NCBI GenBank assembly: GCA_963682025.1
Contig: OY821517.1
Location: 52,092,162-52,156,161, forward strand
Reading direction: 5' to 3'
Source: Cordilura impudica
Lineage: Eukaryota; Arthropoda; Insecta; Diptera; Scathophagidae
Length of the DNA stretch: 64,000 nucleotides
Numbering within the stretch: position 1 is the first letter of the stretch; each line of letters begins with the position of its first letter. The notes under the pieces are model-generated. The model was not told the DNA's origin, made no database searches, and saw only the letters and a list, made by a program, of their open reading frames with translations. The position numbers and the translations under genes were made by a program. This document shows, piece by piece, positions 46,353 through 58,624 of the stretch.

Positions 46353-46748
46353 TTTATATATATAGATTTTTTCTTTTTTACTCCCTTTATTTTAATTCGC
46401 AATGTTTGTTTATTTTTGGATCGATTTTTAACCCTTTTTCCGTGATCCAATCGCGCTGAAACTTTGCAGGCAGACTCGTGGCGACGATAAAAATGAACTA
46501 AACAAATTTTCGTTTAAAAAATTTGATGGTAGTATCATTTTGGATTTTTCGAAAATTTAAGGGATTTAAATTTTTACACATGTTTCTTTCTCAGTCAATC
46601 AATCAGTTATTTAATTACATGAATGTGAACTTAATTTAAAAAGAAAGTGAGTGTAATAAAACGTTGGTTTTTATGGGTGAGTTTTTTAAATAAATAAATC
46701 GCACAAATACTTAAATCAATACGAGTTCAAAAATAAATTTTTTTTTTG

Positions 46749-46790
46749 GTATCCAATGTATTGTCACCCACTGCAAGTATGATTCTTGCC
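46749..46790 (-). repeat. Isolated Tc1-type terminus
   Basis: 'ccaatgtattgtcacccactg' (46753-46773) and its outer flank 'caagtatgattcttg' form an inverted match to 39422-39463, including about 15 bp outside the Tc1 TIR proper. It is either the true far end of a larger composite or a second related element of which only this end remains. Confidence 0.55.
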
Positions 46791-47473
46791 AAAAACCCAC
46801 ACGTTTTGGGTTTTTCTTCTATTAAAATATGCTCCGTCATCTATTATAGATCTGTTTTTTTTTTTACAAAATTAATATAAACATTTTTGCAAAATTAGAT
46901 TTAATTATGTGCATAAATTATGGATATTTCTCGTTTTGTTTTTTTTTTTGCAATTCAAAGCTGATCTGACACATATTTTTTTATAAAAGTTGATGAAATT
47001 TATTAGCGACAAGTGGTTGAAATTTTTGTTTTTTTTTTAAATCTAAATATAATCGAACTTAAACGGTTCTTGTTTTTGTTAAGTAATTTTTTTTTTTGTT
47101 CTCTATAGAAATTTCTTTTGTTATCTTATACAAATCTTATTCTTACAACCAGCGACAAAAAATAGATCATATTTTGTTCTCGAATTATCTTTATAAAAAA
47201 AAAACTCCCCAGCACATTGAAATCAATTTGCTAGATATAAACATTTTATTAAAGAGATAATTTCCTTTCGTTTCTGTTTTTGAAAAGTGTAATGGAGGTG
47301 AGATCTTTTTTTCTTTATAACAGTTCTTATACTCTACTCGTGAGTATAACAGGCAATAACTTCTTCTTGTTTTCTAAGGAAAGTCCATTTTGATTTCACA
47401 GTAAAAATTACTCCTCTTTATCACTTATCTCAGTAAAACAGTAAACAAAGGAAAAAAGTTTACTGTTAAATTT
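46791..47473. other. Intron 4 sequence, nothing recognised
   Basis: T-rich, with long T-runs and no repeat match or coding frame. Confidence 0.4.
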
Positions 47474-47790
47474 TTATACCCTCCAAGCCACTGTGCAAAG
47501 GGTATATATGTAGGTTTGTCATTCCATTTATAATGTATTGAAAAATGCATTTGTGCTATATTTTGGGTCGATGTATCGATGTTTGTCTGTCCGTCTGTCT
47601 GTTGAAATCACGCTCATTCACAAAATAAACCATTTACCTTGGTGAAGTTATGATAATATTGTTGCTCATTATTTCGAGCAGGTTGGTGTTGAAAATGGCG
47701 TAAATCGGACATCATTGTGCCGAGTTTTGTCCAAAAAGATGAAGACACCTGCAAAAGGATTTAAAAATTCAGTGTGTTTGTCGTAATAAC
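47474..47790 (+). mobile_element. D2 repeat, 5'-complete copy
   Basis: Starts TTATACCCTCCAAGCCACTG with a subterminal 'caaagggtatatatg' echo, then 'gtctgtccgtctgtctgttg' (47585-47604) and ends near 'cagtgtgtttgtcgtaataa'. The TATACCC..GGGTATA plan and GTCY tract are DINE-1-like. The partner is at 16628-16985. Confidence 0.7.
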
Positions 47791-48099
47791 TTAGTATTTA
47801 TTTTATCAAATTATCAAATTGTGGCTTTTGTCGAAAAAAATAGACCTTTCAAAAATTAAAAATCAGCGCACTTAAAACTATTTTAATGCGAGTGTTTTTA
47901 TGTCGCCAGGCTTATTAAATAATTATACCGGATTGCATTATATTTGGAGATTTCTTCTGACGCAAATAAAATAATTTGTTAAGTAATTAATTAAGTTATT
48001 TACGTTATAGAATATTTTTCTAGAATTCGATTAATCGATTATTTTACTTTATTTAGAATGGAATAATATTTAATCAAAACAGAAACATTAAGGAAATAA

Positions 48100-51000
48100 A
48101 ATTTAGAAAAAAAATGTTATACAGATGAAAACATTTTTACAGATGAAAACATTTTTACCGTATATATATTTTTAAGGTAAAAACAAATTTTAATGTTCAA
48201 CTAATATTCGAAGAAAATAATATATAAAATTTGGAAGAAAATAAGAACAATTTTAAAATAAAAAATATATTATTTATTTATTTATATTTTCTTATAAATT
48301 AAACTAATTTTTGGGGAAAAAATATTCTGTTGGGGATGAAAAAAATTTTTAAAACGCAATTTTTTTTTTAATTTTAACTTATTTTAAACAAATGTTTTAA
48401 GAAAACATTTTTTTTTTTGAGAGTTTTGTGAAAAAAAAATTTAGAGCTGAAAAATTAAAATAAATTGTTAAAAAATATATCTATTAAGATTAAAATAGTT
48501 TTTAATGAAAATATATTCTGTTGAGGATTATCAGATATGAAAGAATAAATTTTTTAAGAAATTTTTTTGAAAGAAAAATGATTAAGATTTAAATATTTTT
48601 TTTTAAGAATTATTCTATTGAGGAGGAACAAATATGGCCCAATACAATTTTCAAGAAAACATTTGGAAGAATAAAATTTTTAAGAAAAAACAATTTATTT
48701 AAATGAAAAATTATGAAAAAATTTTATTTAAAATATATTTATTTATTAAGATAAGATTCAACTAATTTTTGGAGAATAAACAAATGTGGAAGAATCAAAT
48801 TTTCAAGAAAAACATTTTTATAAACATGAAAAATTAAAATATATTATTAAAAAACTATTTGCCAAAATTAAACTAATTTTTGGAGAAGAAATATTCGTAT
48901 AAACAAATATTGAAGAATAATATTTTTAAGAAAAAAATTAAAAATACAAGCAAGAAAAGACCCTATCTCTTTGGTCAAACTATTTATATATAGAAAATAA
49001 ATATAAACCAAGTTTGAGTGGCAAGATTTTTCTGCCTTCGGATATGAAAAAGTTCATTCGGTTTACATCGCTAAATCAACGCAAAAAATGATTATGAGTC
49101 AATCGGTATAATAAAAGATGGGTCTAGGTCAAATATATATGGTAGCTACAAACATCAGCACAAAGTCATTATACCCTGACCACATAGTGGTATAGGGTAT
49201 AAAAAATTAAAGTGATAAAAAAAATGTATTTAATATATTCATTTATTAAATTTGACCAATTTTTTGGAGGAGACATAAATATGAAAGAATAAAATTTTTA
49301 TGAAAAATTAAAAGAACCAATTTTTTTAGAGATGAAAAATTTTTATTAATTATTAAAAAAATTATTTATTAAGATATAACTAATTTTTGGAATTATTTTG
49401 ATGATAAACAAATACGGAAGAATAAATTAAGGAAAACAAAATTTTTTTGTTAATTTTAATTTTAAGAAAAAAAAATTTTTTATTCGATTTTTAAGAAAAA
49501 AAATTTTTTTAATAAATTATTTTAAAAAATATATTAAAATGAAAAGAATTCTTTTTTTGGGATAAATTATTGGGAAAATACATTAAAATTAATAAAATAA
49601 ATTTATAAGAAATTAAATTATAATATTTATTTAAATTTATATGTTAAGAAAACGAATGTGAAGTTAAAAATTTTTTTTAAATATTTTTTTAAGTACACAT
49701 TTTTTAGGTAAAAAATACGTTTGGCAGATGAAAACATTTTTATTCAAAATATATCTTTAAGGTAAAAAAAATTTAAATGCAACATATATACAAAAAAATA
49801 TATACATGTATAGTTGAGGTTAAAAAATATGAAAAAAGATTAAAAAAAATTTCTTAGCGATGAAAAAATTCAATTTAAAATTTGTTTTATTATTAAGATT
49901 AAACAAATTTTTGGAAAAGAAATATTCTATCGAGAATAAACAAATTTTGAAGAATAAAATTTAAAAAAAATAGGATTATTATTTAAGAATTTTTTTCGAA
50001 TGTTAAGAAAAAAAAAAATTTATAGAGATGAAAACTTAAAAGCAAATTATTACTAAAAAATTATTTATTAAGGTTAAAGAAATTTTAAGAAAAAATTATT
50101 CTGCTGACGATAAGAAAATATTGAAAAATAATATTTTTAGGATACAATATTCTTAATATTTTTAAATATATTTATTTGTTAAGATTAAACAAATTTTTGA
50201 TGATAATTTTTTTTTTTTGAATTTTAAGAAAAAAAAATTTTTTAATTTGAACTTTAAGTGAAGAAAATCTTTTTTGCATATTAAGAAAAAAAAATTTTGT
50301 TTGAGATAAAAAATTAAAATAAATTATTTAAAAATATATTTATTAAGATTAAAGATTTGGAGAATAAACATACATGAAAGAGTCAAATTTTCAAGAACAA
50401 AATGTTTTTAAAAATGAATAATGAAGAACAATATTTTTAAGAAAACAATTTTTTCTTAAAAAAATTTAAATGTAAAAACCTTTCCTAAATATTTTTGGGG
50501 GATAAACAAATACGAAAGAATCAAATTTTTAAGAATTTTTTTTTAAATTGAGGAAAACAAATTATTAATTATTTAAAAAATTATTTATTAAGGTTAAACT
50601 AATTTTTTGGAGAGGAGATATTATGTTAAGGATAAACAAATATGGAAGAATAAAACTTTTAAGCAAAAACATTTTTTTATTCATTTTAATTTTAAGTCAA
50701 AAAAAAATTTTTTTTTTTTTGATTTTTAAGAAAAAAAATTTTACAAAATGTAGGAAAATACAAAAATTCTTTTTTTGAGATCAATTATTGAGAAAATATA
50801 TTTAAATGAAATAAAATAAAATTAGAAAATCATTTAAAATAATTTAAATTCATTGAGACTTTTTTTGCAAATAGAAACAGGAACAAAAATGATATTAATT
50901 TAAATTTAGAAGTTAAGATTTTAGATGTGGAGTTAAAATGGAAAAGTTTAAAAAAAAATTTTATGAAATGAATTGATGAAATTAATTTATTAAAAAAATA

Positions 51001-51550
51001 TTTTTTTAGGTGAACATTTTAGGTAAATATTTTTTAGTTAAAAAATTTGTTTTGCAGATGAAAAAATTTTTATTAAGTTAAAAAAATTAAAGTTCAACAA
51101 ATATTCGCAGAAATACATACATATATAATTGAGGTTAATCAAATTTGAAAAAAAAAATTTGTAATTCATTTAATTATTAAGATTTAATTAATTTTTGGAG
51201 AAGAAATATTCTGTCGGGAATAAATAAAAATATTGAAGGATAAAATTTTGATTAAAAAAAATTTTTTAATTTTTTAAGGAAAAAAACATTTTTTTTTAGA
51301 GCTAAAACATTAAAAGTAAATTACTAAAAATAGGTATTTAACTATTTTTTTAAAAAAATATTCTGTTGTGGATAAAAATATATTGAAGAATAATATTTTT
51401 AAGAAAAATTTAAAAAAATTAAAATTATGAAAATAATTGTTTTTTTTTTTAAATATATTTATTTATTAAGATTATATTTATTTTTTAAGGATAAACAAAT
51501 ATAGAAGAAACAAATTTTTAAGAAAAAAGTTTTATTTTGAATTTCATGAA
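48100..51550. repeat. Degenerate AT-rich long-period repeat domain
   Basis: A recurring string of motifs in loosely constant order: 'tattaagattaaactaattt', 'ttggagaagaaatattctgt', 'gaggataaacaaatat', 'ggaagaataaaatttttaag', then A- and T-runs. Anchor motif ATTAAGATTAA-like occurrences fall near 48485, 48750, 49370, 49893, 50068, 50179, 50342, 50588, 51178 and 51469, about 110-600 bp apart. Period and order drift, so this is an old, heavily diverged array. B13 (48948-49201) is inserted in it, and pieces continue at 52560-52690 and 53600-53760. Confidence 0.7.
48948..49201 (-). mobile_element. Family B element (B13), both ends kept, centre deleted
   Basis: 'caagcaagaaaagaccctatct' at the left lacks the palindrome. 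It jumps from 'gaaaaagttcattcgg' directly to 'tttacatcgctaaatcaacg', a deletion of about 500 bp, and ends TATA at 49198-49201. Confidence 0.75.
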
Positions 51551-51558
51551 ATAAACAG

Positions 51559-52559
51559 CCCTGTTCTTGAAACGTTGTTATTTGAATAAGAATGAATTTG
51601 AAATAACATGAAATTGAAATTTTGGGTTTCTTGAAAACACAAATTTTATATTTTCGAAGTATTTTTCGAAATCATATTTTTTATTATCAAATGACATGAA
51701 ACATATGGTTTAGCTTCAGAACCATATGTTATCTAGAAACCGAGGTGCCATATGGTTCTTTAGTCACTTTCACAAAAAAAATCTTAAGTAATTTTTGCAT
51801 GTTTTTCCTTAAGATTATTAGAAGAAAGTAAAAAAAAAAATATTTTCATTTAAAGTAACAAATTACTTGTCATTTAATTGTTTTTACTCTTCAATTTCAT
51901 TCAATTAAGAATGACTTCTCTTTTTGAAATAAGTTAGAAGAAAAAGAAAAAGAAAATTCGAAATTCAAATAAATTGGATTTGATTGGCATCACTACTGTT
52001 TCGAACATAAACAAAGTTGTGGCAGTCATATGCAAAAAAAAATAAAAATATGTGATTTGAGTGAAATATTATTTTAAATTCCTTTATTCGTAATAATTAG
52101 TACATAAAGAATCTATGTTATAATTGAAAAAATTATAAAGGAAAATAGATTGTGCAAATAAAAAGTTTTTATTATAGTTATAGAACAATAACATCTCCAA
52201 AGGTGTGTTTTATTAACATTGACTACTGATTACGAGTTTTTTTTTAAATCGGCGCAAAATGTAGACGTTTTTTAAAATCGTTTTTTTTTTTCATAAAATT
52301 AATGTCTAATTTTTTAAAATAATGGCAAGGTTCAATAAAAAACATGTTAGAGTTTAAATATCAATTAGTTTTTTTATCTCTTAATACCTGCTCAGTAGAA
52401 AAAAAGGGCATTTGTTTTGATATCACAAAGCCTTTTCTATGTGAATTAAAACGAGAAAAAATATTCTTATTGAAATTAGATAACAGCAAAAAACTCGTAG
52501 ATTTAAGAATTTTTTCATTTACGAGTTTGTTTTTGTGATAGTGGTTTCAAGAACAGGGG
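51559..52559. mobile_element. Non-coding element with CCCTGTTCTTGAAAC inverted ends
   Basis: Left CCCTGTTCTTGAAACGTTGT and right 'gtggtttcaagaacagggg' pair over 15-16 bp. About 1000 bp. It interrupts the AT-rich repeat domain, whose motifs resume at 52560. The interior has 'accatatg' echoes at about 51700-51760 in both orientations and no coding domain. No clean target duplication. Confidence 0.6.
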
Positions 52560-52704
52560 TGAAAATTTTTTTTAAGAGATAAAAAATTAAAATAAATTAT
52601 TTAAAAATTTATTTGTTCAGATTAAACTAATATTTGGAGAAGAAAAAAAAATTTGTAAGACATTAAAAAAACAATACTAATTAAAATTTAGAGGTTAGAA
52701 AACA

Positions 52705-53570
52705 AATCCATTCCCAAGCCGGATTTTGATTATTCCAGTCCCGACTTATACAGACCAATAAGGCTCTTAAACTCTATGTGCAAAATACTAGAAATACTCA
52801 TCAAGGAGAAATTATTTAATTTTGTTGGAGATAGCAATATTCTTCCCCTCTTGCAATTCGGGTTCCGTCCTTAACACAATACCACACAACCTTTAGAATC
52901 AATAAAATAGTGAAAAAAATTTCAATGATCAAAAATCTAGGCCATTATTTTACTGGACATAAAATCTGCCTTTGATTCAGTTTGGTATGACGCTCTTATT
53001 CATAAGTTGATATCCATTAGATATTCAAATAATAAAGTCACCTGACGAATCGGTCGTACAGAATTTATATTGGTAAACCTTTTTCCGAAATCCACAAAAC
53101 TCTAGCTGGTTGTCCTCAAGATTCATGTCTTACTTCTATTCTCTATAATATTTTTACTACAGATTTCTCATCATTGTCTGGATGTGAATCCTCAATATTC
53201 ACTGATGACACTGGTATCTTAAGTTCTAAAACTTTGTCGTAATCTGCAAAGATATGTTAACATAGTAATTGGAAAATTTTGTTAAACCCTTTTAAAATCC
53301 AAGCTATTTACTTTTCAAGGACCAGAAAAGATTGTTTCTTACCTCGGTCCCTTGGGAGAACAGTGTAAGATATCCTGGCGTTACACTTGACAGCAAAATG
53401 TTATTTTATGAACATATCAGTTCCAGTGTTAACAAAATAAATATAACATCCATAATCATGTACCCATTTATAAATAGAAAGTCTGGTCCTAACATTGAGA
53501 ATAAACTTTTAATTTTAGGGGTAATTTTTCACGCAATCACACACTAACTATCTTATATCCAATTAGTCAA
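52705..53570 (+). pseudogene. jockey-clade reverse transcriptase relic
   Basis: Broken + strand frames read in RT order: PKPDFDYSSPDLYRPIRLLN and KILEILIKEKLFNFV (52715-52820), LLQFGFRP (52851-52874), VDIKSAFDSVW-like region with frame damage (52955-52990), KTLAGCPQDSCLTSILYNIF (53095-53155), SSIFTDDTGILSSKTL with the catalytic FTDD box at 53198-53209 (FADD/YADD in active copies), and VPWENSVRYPGVTLDSKMLF (53347-53406). No endonuclease and no 3' tail. Many stops; dead. Confidence 0.75.
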
Positions 53571-53995
53571 AGATGACATAAATACTATCACTGAAACATT
53601 TTTAGGTAAAAATTTCTTGGTAAAATTTTTCAGGTAAACAAATTTTGTATGAAAAATATTTTAGGAAATAAAATGAGGAAAAAAATTTTTTAAGTAAAAA
53701 AAAATTATGAAAAAATTGTATTCAGTAACTATAAAATCTTAAAGCTAACAGAAAAATGTTGAAGAAAATTATTTTTATTTATTGGTTTTTTTAAATCAAA
53801 TTTCAATATACTACACTATTGGCTAAGATACGATTCAAATAGAAAGGACTATAACAGGTGATTTTGTCTATGATACGTGTTATTAACAAAATACAAATAC
53901 AATAATATTGTAAACAAGATAAACAACAAAATTAGGGAATTTTTAAGATTCATTAAATAATAAAGTTTTCAAACATTAAAAATAACTAGCTGAAC

Positions 53996-54398
53996 CTAGT
54001 CCTCGATATTCGAGTGCAAATTCTAGGATATTTTATTTTTTCATTTAAAAAATTATTTTATAAGACCCTAAAGGTAAGCCAATTCACAATTCAACACTTT
54101 TTATTGTCGTTGTTGTCGTTATTAGTTTATGTCCAAAATGATTTTTAAATTCAACACAGTGTTTTTTGCAAACACATTTAATAAACACACGCACAGCCTG
54201 GTATAATTTTATGTATGTATTAGTAGCAACTTTAAATACATTTTACTCCAAAAAAATTTTTAAATGTAAAAATCTGTAAATCTTGTGGACAGCTTAAAAG
54301 AAATACTATTCAAAAGAGGGATGTTTGGTCAAAATAGGATTAAAACTGAAATACTTACATCGGTCACAAGAAATCACCTTGCCTATTAATATTATAGA
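53996..54398 (-). mobile_element. Family A element (A11)
   Basis: CTAGCTGAACCTAGTCCTCG at 53996 (preceded by A); hairpin CTCGATATTCGAG slightly mutated; 5' end TATAGA at 54398. Of the A3/A8 subtype ('gttgtcgttattagtttatg'). Confidence 0.8.
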
Positions 54399-55555
54399 CG
54401 TAGAATAAAATTAATTTGTTTATATTTTTTAAATAACTAATTGTCCATTTTATTTTCTCTATAATTTGATACACATTAGAGGGTGTATTTTAATATACTC
54501 GTATATCTGGAATGTTTATTACCACTATTATTAAATAATTTTTAATGTAACCTCCCCCTTTTACAAGTAATTGATTTAATTAAGATTTTGTTCACTGTAT
54601 TCACTATAATATTAATTATTTTAATTATTAATTATTAAGCGCATTATTAACTGTATTTAAATTGCACAATTTTGTTTAGTACAAAATTATATTGTATTAC
54701 ATAATATTTTGTTTAGTGGTTATTTCATTGGAATTATCATGACGATCTCAAGTAAATAAGTGTCAATAATTAATATTTGATTGAATTTTTTTTGTTGTTT
54801 AACTGTGTAATTCACAAGTTTTTTATTTGTTGAGCTAATCTAATGAAATGCACAATTCCCACATGACCACAAGACTATTTTCTTTTTTACTAATGCATGT
54901 TATTACAACAATGTGTGATTATTACTTTCAGAGTTATTTTTTGGGTTTAAAGTTCAAAGAGCAACAAATTATAGAAATTTCTTATATTCCACAAAATTTA
55001 TTATGCGGAAATTACAGCTAGGAAACCAAAAATGTCTGCCTTCAAAATATTTTTTTTCTGTGCTTTGTATTAAGGAATTTATAAGTTATTTATTCGTTTC
55101 AGAATAATTTAAGAATATTGGCATCGATTTGTTGGAAAAATTTTTTTTCAAATTATTGTACATTTTACTATTAAGAGCATATTTTTGCAACAGAAATAGG
55201 ATTACACGAGAATAATGTTAAACATTCGAAGACCACCCACGAAATATTTAAAAAATTCTAAATTATATTTTCTAAGCTCTCTGCTTATTTTCGGATAGAT
55301 TGAGGGCAAAAAAAAGTTGGTAGTGGAAGAAAGTTGCTGTTAGTCATGAGAAAATACTATTTAAATACCATTTAAAAAAAGCTAACAAACATTTTTATTT
55401 CAAAAATAGTTTTAAATTTAGCAAAACAAGTACTTGCAAAGCATTAGTTGTAAACGTTTTTAAAGTGTCCTAAATCTGTGCACTGCCAGCACTTTATTTT
55501 GTAAACCATTGGTAATCATTGGTTTACCAGCAGTTATGAGTATAATTATACAATA
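54399..55555. other. Intron 4 sequence, nothing recognised
   Basis: AT-rich, no family match and no coding frame. Possibly original intron sequence between two A elements. Confidence 0.4.
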
Positions 55556-55947
55556 CTAACAGATTTCAGCGCTCGAAATTCGAGAGCAATTTCTAGGCAA
55601 GTTTTTTTTTCAACTTAGCCAATTCACAAACCAACACTATTTTGGTTTATTATTATTGTGAATGAAAAAACAAACTCATTAACAAACACATTAACAAATT
55701 TAATAAACACATACATAGCATATGTATAATTTTATGTATGTGTTAGTAGATAATTTAAATACAATTTACTCAAAATAAAGAAAAAGAATTAAAAATCTGT
55801 AAATCTGGTGAACAGCTAAAAAGAAATACCTTTTAAATAATACACGTTTGGTCAAAATAATAAATAATATACGCTTGGTCAAAATCGGGATAAAACTGTA
55901 GAACAAAACATCAGTAACAAGAAATCGCCTAGTCTATTAATATTATA
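55556..55947 (-). mobile_element. Family A element (A12)
   Basis: 3' end with CTAG mutated (CTAACAGATTTCAGCGCTCG), body with a small duplication of 'aataatacacgtttggtcaaa' (about 55838-55876). The 5' end is cut at 'tattaatattata', directly against A13. Confidence 0.8.
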
Positions 55948-56321
55948 CTAGCAGATTCCAACACTCGAAACTCGAGTGCAAATTCTATGAAATTTTATAT
56001 TTTCATTTAATAAAGACCCTAAAGGTATGCTTCACAATTCAACTCATTTTAAATGAAGAAAACAAACTCAACACATTAACACAAACAGATTAACAAATTT
56101 AATAAGCACACAAATAGCATTGTATAATTTTATGTATGTGTTAGTAGCAACTTTAAACGATCCTAACTCCCAAAAAATATTCCAGACGATGAAAATCTGT
56201 AAATATGGGTAACAGCTAAAAAGAAATACATTTCAAATGATAAATATTTTGTCAAAATCGAGGTAAAACTGTGAAACTTATATCGGTCACAAGAAATCGC
56301 CTTGCCTATTAATGTTATAGA
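55948..56321 (-). mobile_element. Family A element (A13), abutting A12 in the same orientation
   Basis: CTAGCAGATTCCAACACTCG at 55948 preceded by A; TATAGA end at 56321 followed by T. Head-to-tail contact with A12 replaces the last bases of A12. The following 'taccactatgtggtcag' resembles the 5' end of family B. Confidence 0.85.
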
Positions 56322-56340
56322 TACCACTATGTGGTCAGTA

Positions 56341-57352
56341 GAGCGATATAATAATAATTAAAAATAAATTTAGGTGCTGAGATATTTATAAATAATAACA
56401 AAACCCAGCACTCGAAATTCGAGTTCAAATTCTAGGAAATTTTATTTTTTTAGCCAATTTTATTCTTTCAATGTTTTTTTAATCTATATATACATTAGGG
56501 CGGGTCAATTAAAAATCGCCCAAGTGACAAGGAAAATCGTATTCTAGGGATCAAAATAAGAAACTTTGCTCGAAGAACCATACCTCTAAAATGAATTCTG
56601 ATGTCCCGACTTTTGACCTATCTATCTGTCTGTCTGTCTGTCTTGGGGCAACCCCATTCCCCCTCATGCAATTGATTTGAAACTTGGCCCATAGTCTTGT
56701 TGTGACTACAGATTAATTTTGGGGTAGTCACGCAGAGTCACGCATAGTCACGGTGTTCTAAAATTTATTTACCCTCATCCGATCGATCTTTTTGAATAAC
56801 ATAACATAGTCAAGGCGTATGATTATTGTTTATTAGCAAAGTAGAAGATACGTACACGTATGAGTGTTAATTTTAGTAGTAAATCAAACATAGTCAGCCC
56901 AATTCTAAACAAAAATGGTGATTTTTTGGAATGTTTGTATGGGGAACCACCCAGGAGGGTTCCAGTGGGTGCGCCACTGGCGGGTCTGGTGGGTCGGCCC
57001 TCCAAAGCTAGTGGGTGTCGATCATACATTTGGACTCGATTGGGGCACTCTAAATGGGTCAAAGTGAGTCAGACAGATTCGGCACATCAGAATTCGTTTT
57101 AGAGGTATGGTTCCTCGGGCAAAGTTTCTTATTTTGATCCCTAGAATACGATTTTTCTTGTCACTTGGACGATTTTTAAATCGACCCGCCCTAATGTATA
57201 TATAGATTAAAAAAACATTGAAAGAATAAAATTGGCTAAAAAAATAAAATTTCCTAGAATTTGAACTCGAATTTCGAGTGCTGGGTTTTGTTATTATTTA
57301 TAAATATCTCAGCACCTAAATTTATTTTTAATTATTATTAATTATATCGCTC
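56341..57352. mobile_element. 1-kb palindromic (foldback-like) element with about 269-bp arms
   Basis: Left arm about 56341-56609 and right arm about 57084-57352 are inverted copies with few mismatches, separated by about 470 bp. Each arm contains, outside in: 'gagcgatat', an A-type 3' end (hairpin CACTCGAAATTCGAG), then 'cattagggcgggtc' (56493-56506 and 57183-57196), which looks like the TIR of a smaller element. The centre is less AT-rich than its surroundings, especially 56940-57060, and has a (TCTG)n run (56624-56643). Open frames on both strands (56823-57062 minus, 56860-57102 plus) overlap and carry no domain I know. Confidence 0.75.
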
Positions 57353-57597
57353 TTGATGTTTTTTCTTTTTAAAATAATAATCTGAAATTAAAATTATTTC
57401 TGGTGGCCTCTATTAAAAGCCTCAACTAGATGGCTTTCATATTTTATTAGAAAAAATAAAAGTTACTGATTGATTTTATTCTTTATTTTTTTTATTTATA
57501 TATTTCCTTTTTTAAGTCATCAATAACTCATCATAAAAAGTAAAAATAATTTTTATTTTCGTAGCAATATAATAAAAATCAAATATATTCTTCTATA

Positions 57598-57997
57598 CTA
57601 GCAGATTCCATCCCTCGAAATTCGAGTGCAAATTCTACGAAATTTTATTTTTTCACTTAATAAAGACCCTAAAGGTGTCCTAATCAATTTTAGCCAATTC
57701 ACAATTCAACATAATCCAAGACTATTTTTCAATTTAACACAATTATTATTGTAAATGAAGAAAACAAACTCATTGTTTTACAAACACATTAACAAATTTA
57801 ATAAACACACACATAGTATTGTAGTATAATTTTATGTAGAGTTAGTAGCAACTTTAAATAAACGTAACTCAAAAAAAATTTATATCTGGTGGACAGCTTC
57901 AAAGAAATACCTCTCAAATGAGGAAAGTTTGGTCAAAATATGATTAAAACTGACACACTAACATCGGTAACAAGAAATCGCCTTGCCTATTTATAAT
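57598..57997 (-). mobile_element. Family A element (A14)
   Basis: CTAGCAGATTCCATCCCTCG at 57598 preceded by A. The 5' end is eroded ('gcctatttataatattaata'). Subtype with 'aacatcggtaacaagaaatc'. Confidence 0.8.
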
Positions 57998-58089
57998 ATT
58001 AATAACAGTTTTCACAAAAATTAAAAAAAAATTATTGCGTAATTAGTAAAAGGTTTTCAGCATTACATCAAAATTCAGCGATTTTTTTA

Positions 58090-58255
58090 TACATAAAAAC
58101 TGAGTGGATGTAAGGGGATATCCCCTATTAATACAGTGCACTCTGTGGATATCAGAAAATATGTTATACATAGGAGGAAAGAGGGAGTAGTATTTGTGTG
58201 GATATTTGGCTTAAATTTGTCTATGTTGTAAGTGACAGGAAAGAGCTCTGCGTGA
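58090..58255 (-). pseudogene. 3' fragment of the CR1/jockey-group LINE at 31190-32870
   Basis: 'ggaggaaagagggagtagta' (58171-58190) and flanking sequence match 31234-31253 and neighbours, including 'ctatt..tacagtgca..tgtg.atatcag' and 'gacaggaaagagctctgcg'. This is the coding end plus 3' UTR of the same LINE family. Confidence 0.7.
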
Positions 58256-58624
58256 AAAGTGCTAAGTTGGCATTGCCGTCAAAATTGAATATTAACCGAA
58301 GTTTTACTTCCACTCCAAAATTTAGAAATGCTCACTAGTTTCTATTTTTGATGTGTAAACATCTATACGCTCAGGGGGGTAAAAATCTATATCACAATAC
58401 AATCATAAAAACAGCATAAGAAGTAAGACAAAAACGGTGTGAAGTTTTAGTATATTTTGGTGTGAAGATTATAATATAAAATTATTTCAGCTAATTCAAC
58501 AACCTCTGCTATAACAACGTTAAAAATTTAACAATATAAACGTATGTATAACGCTATTACTAATATAAAAATTATTTCAGCAAATTCAACAACCTCAACT
58601 ATAACAACCAGTTGAAATAATAAA

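Noticed and set aside
56823..57102. Overlapping 79-80 codon frames on both strands in a relatively GC-rich patch
   Set aside because: They lie in the palindrome centre and one arm, mirror each other, and show no domain; composition explains the openness.
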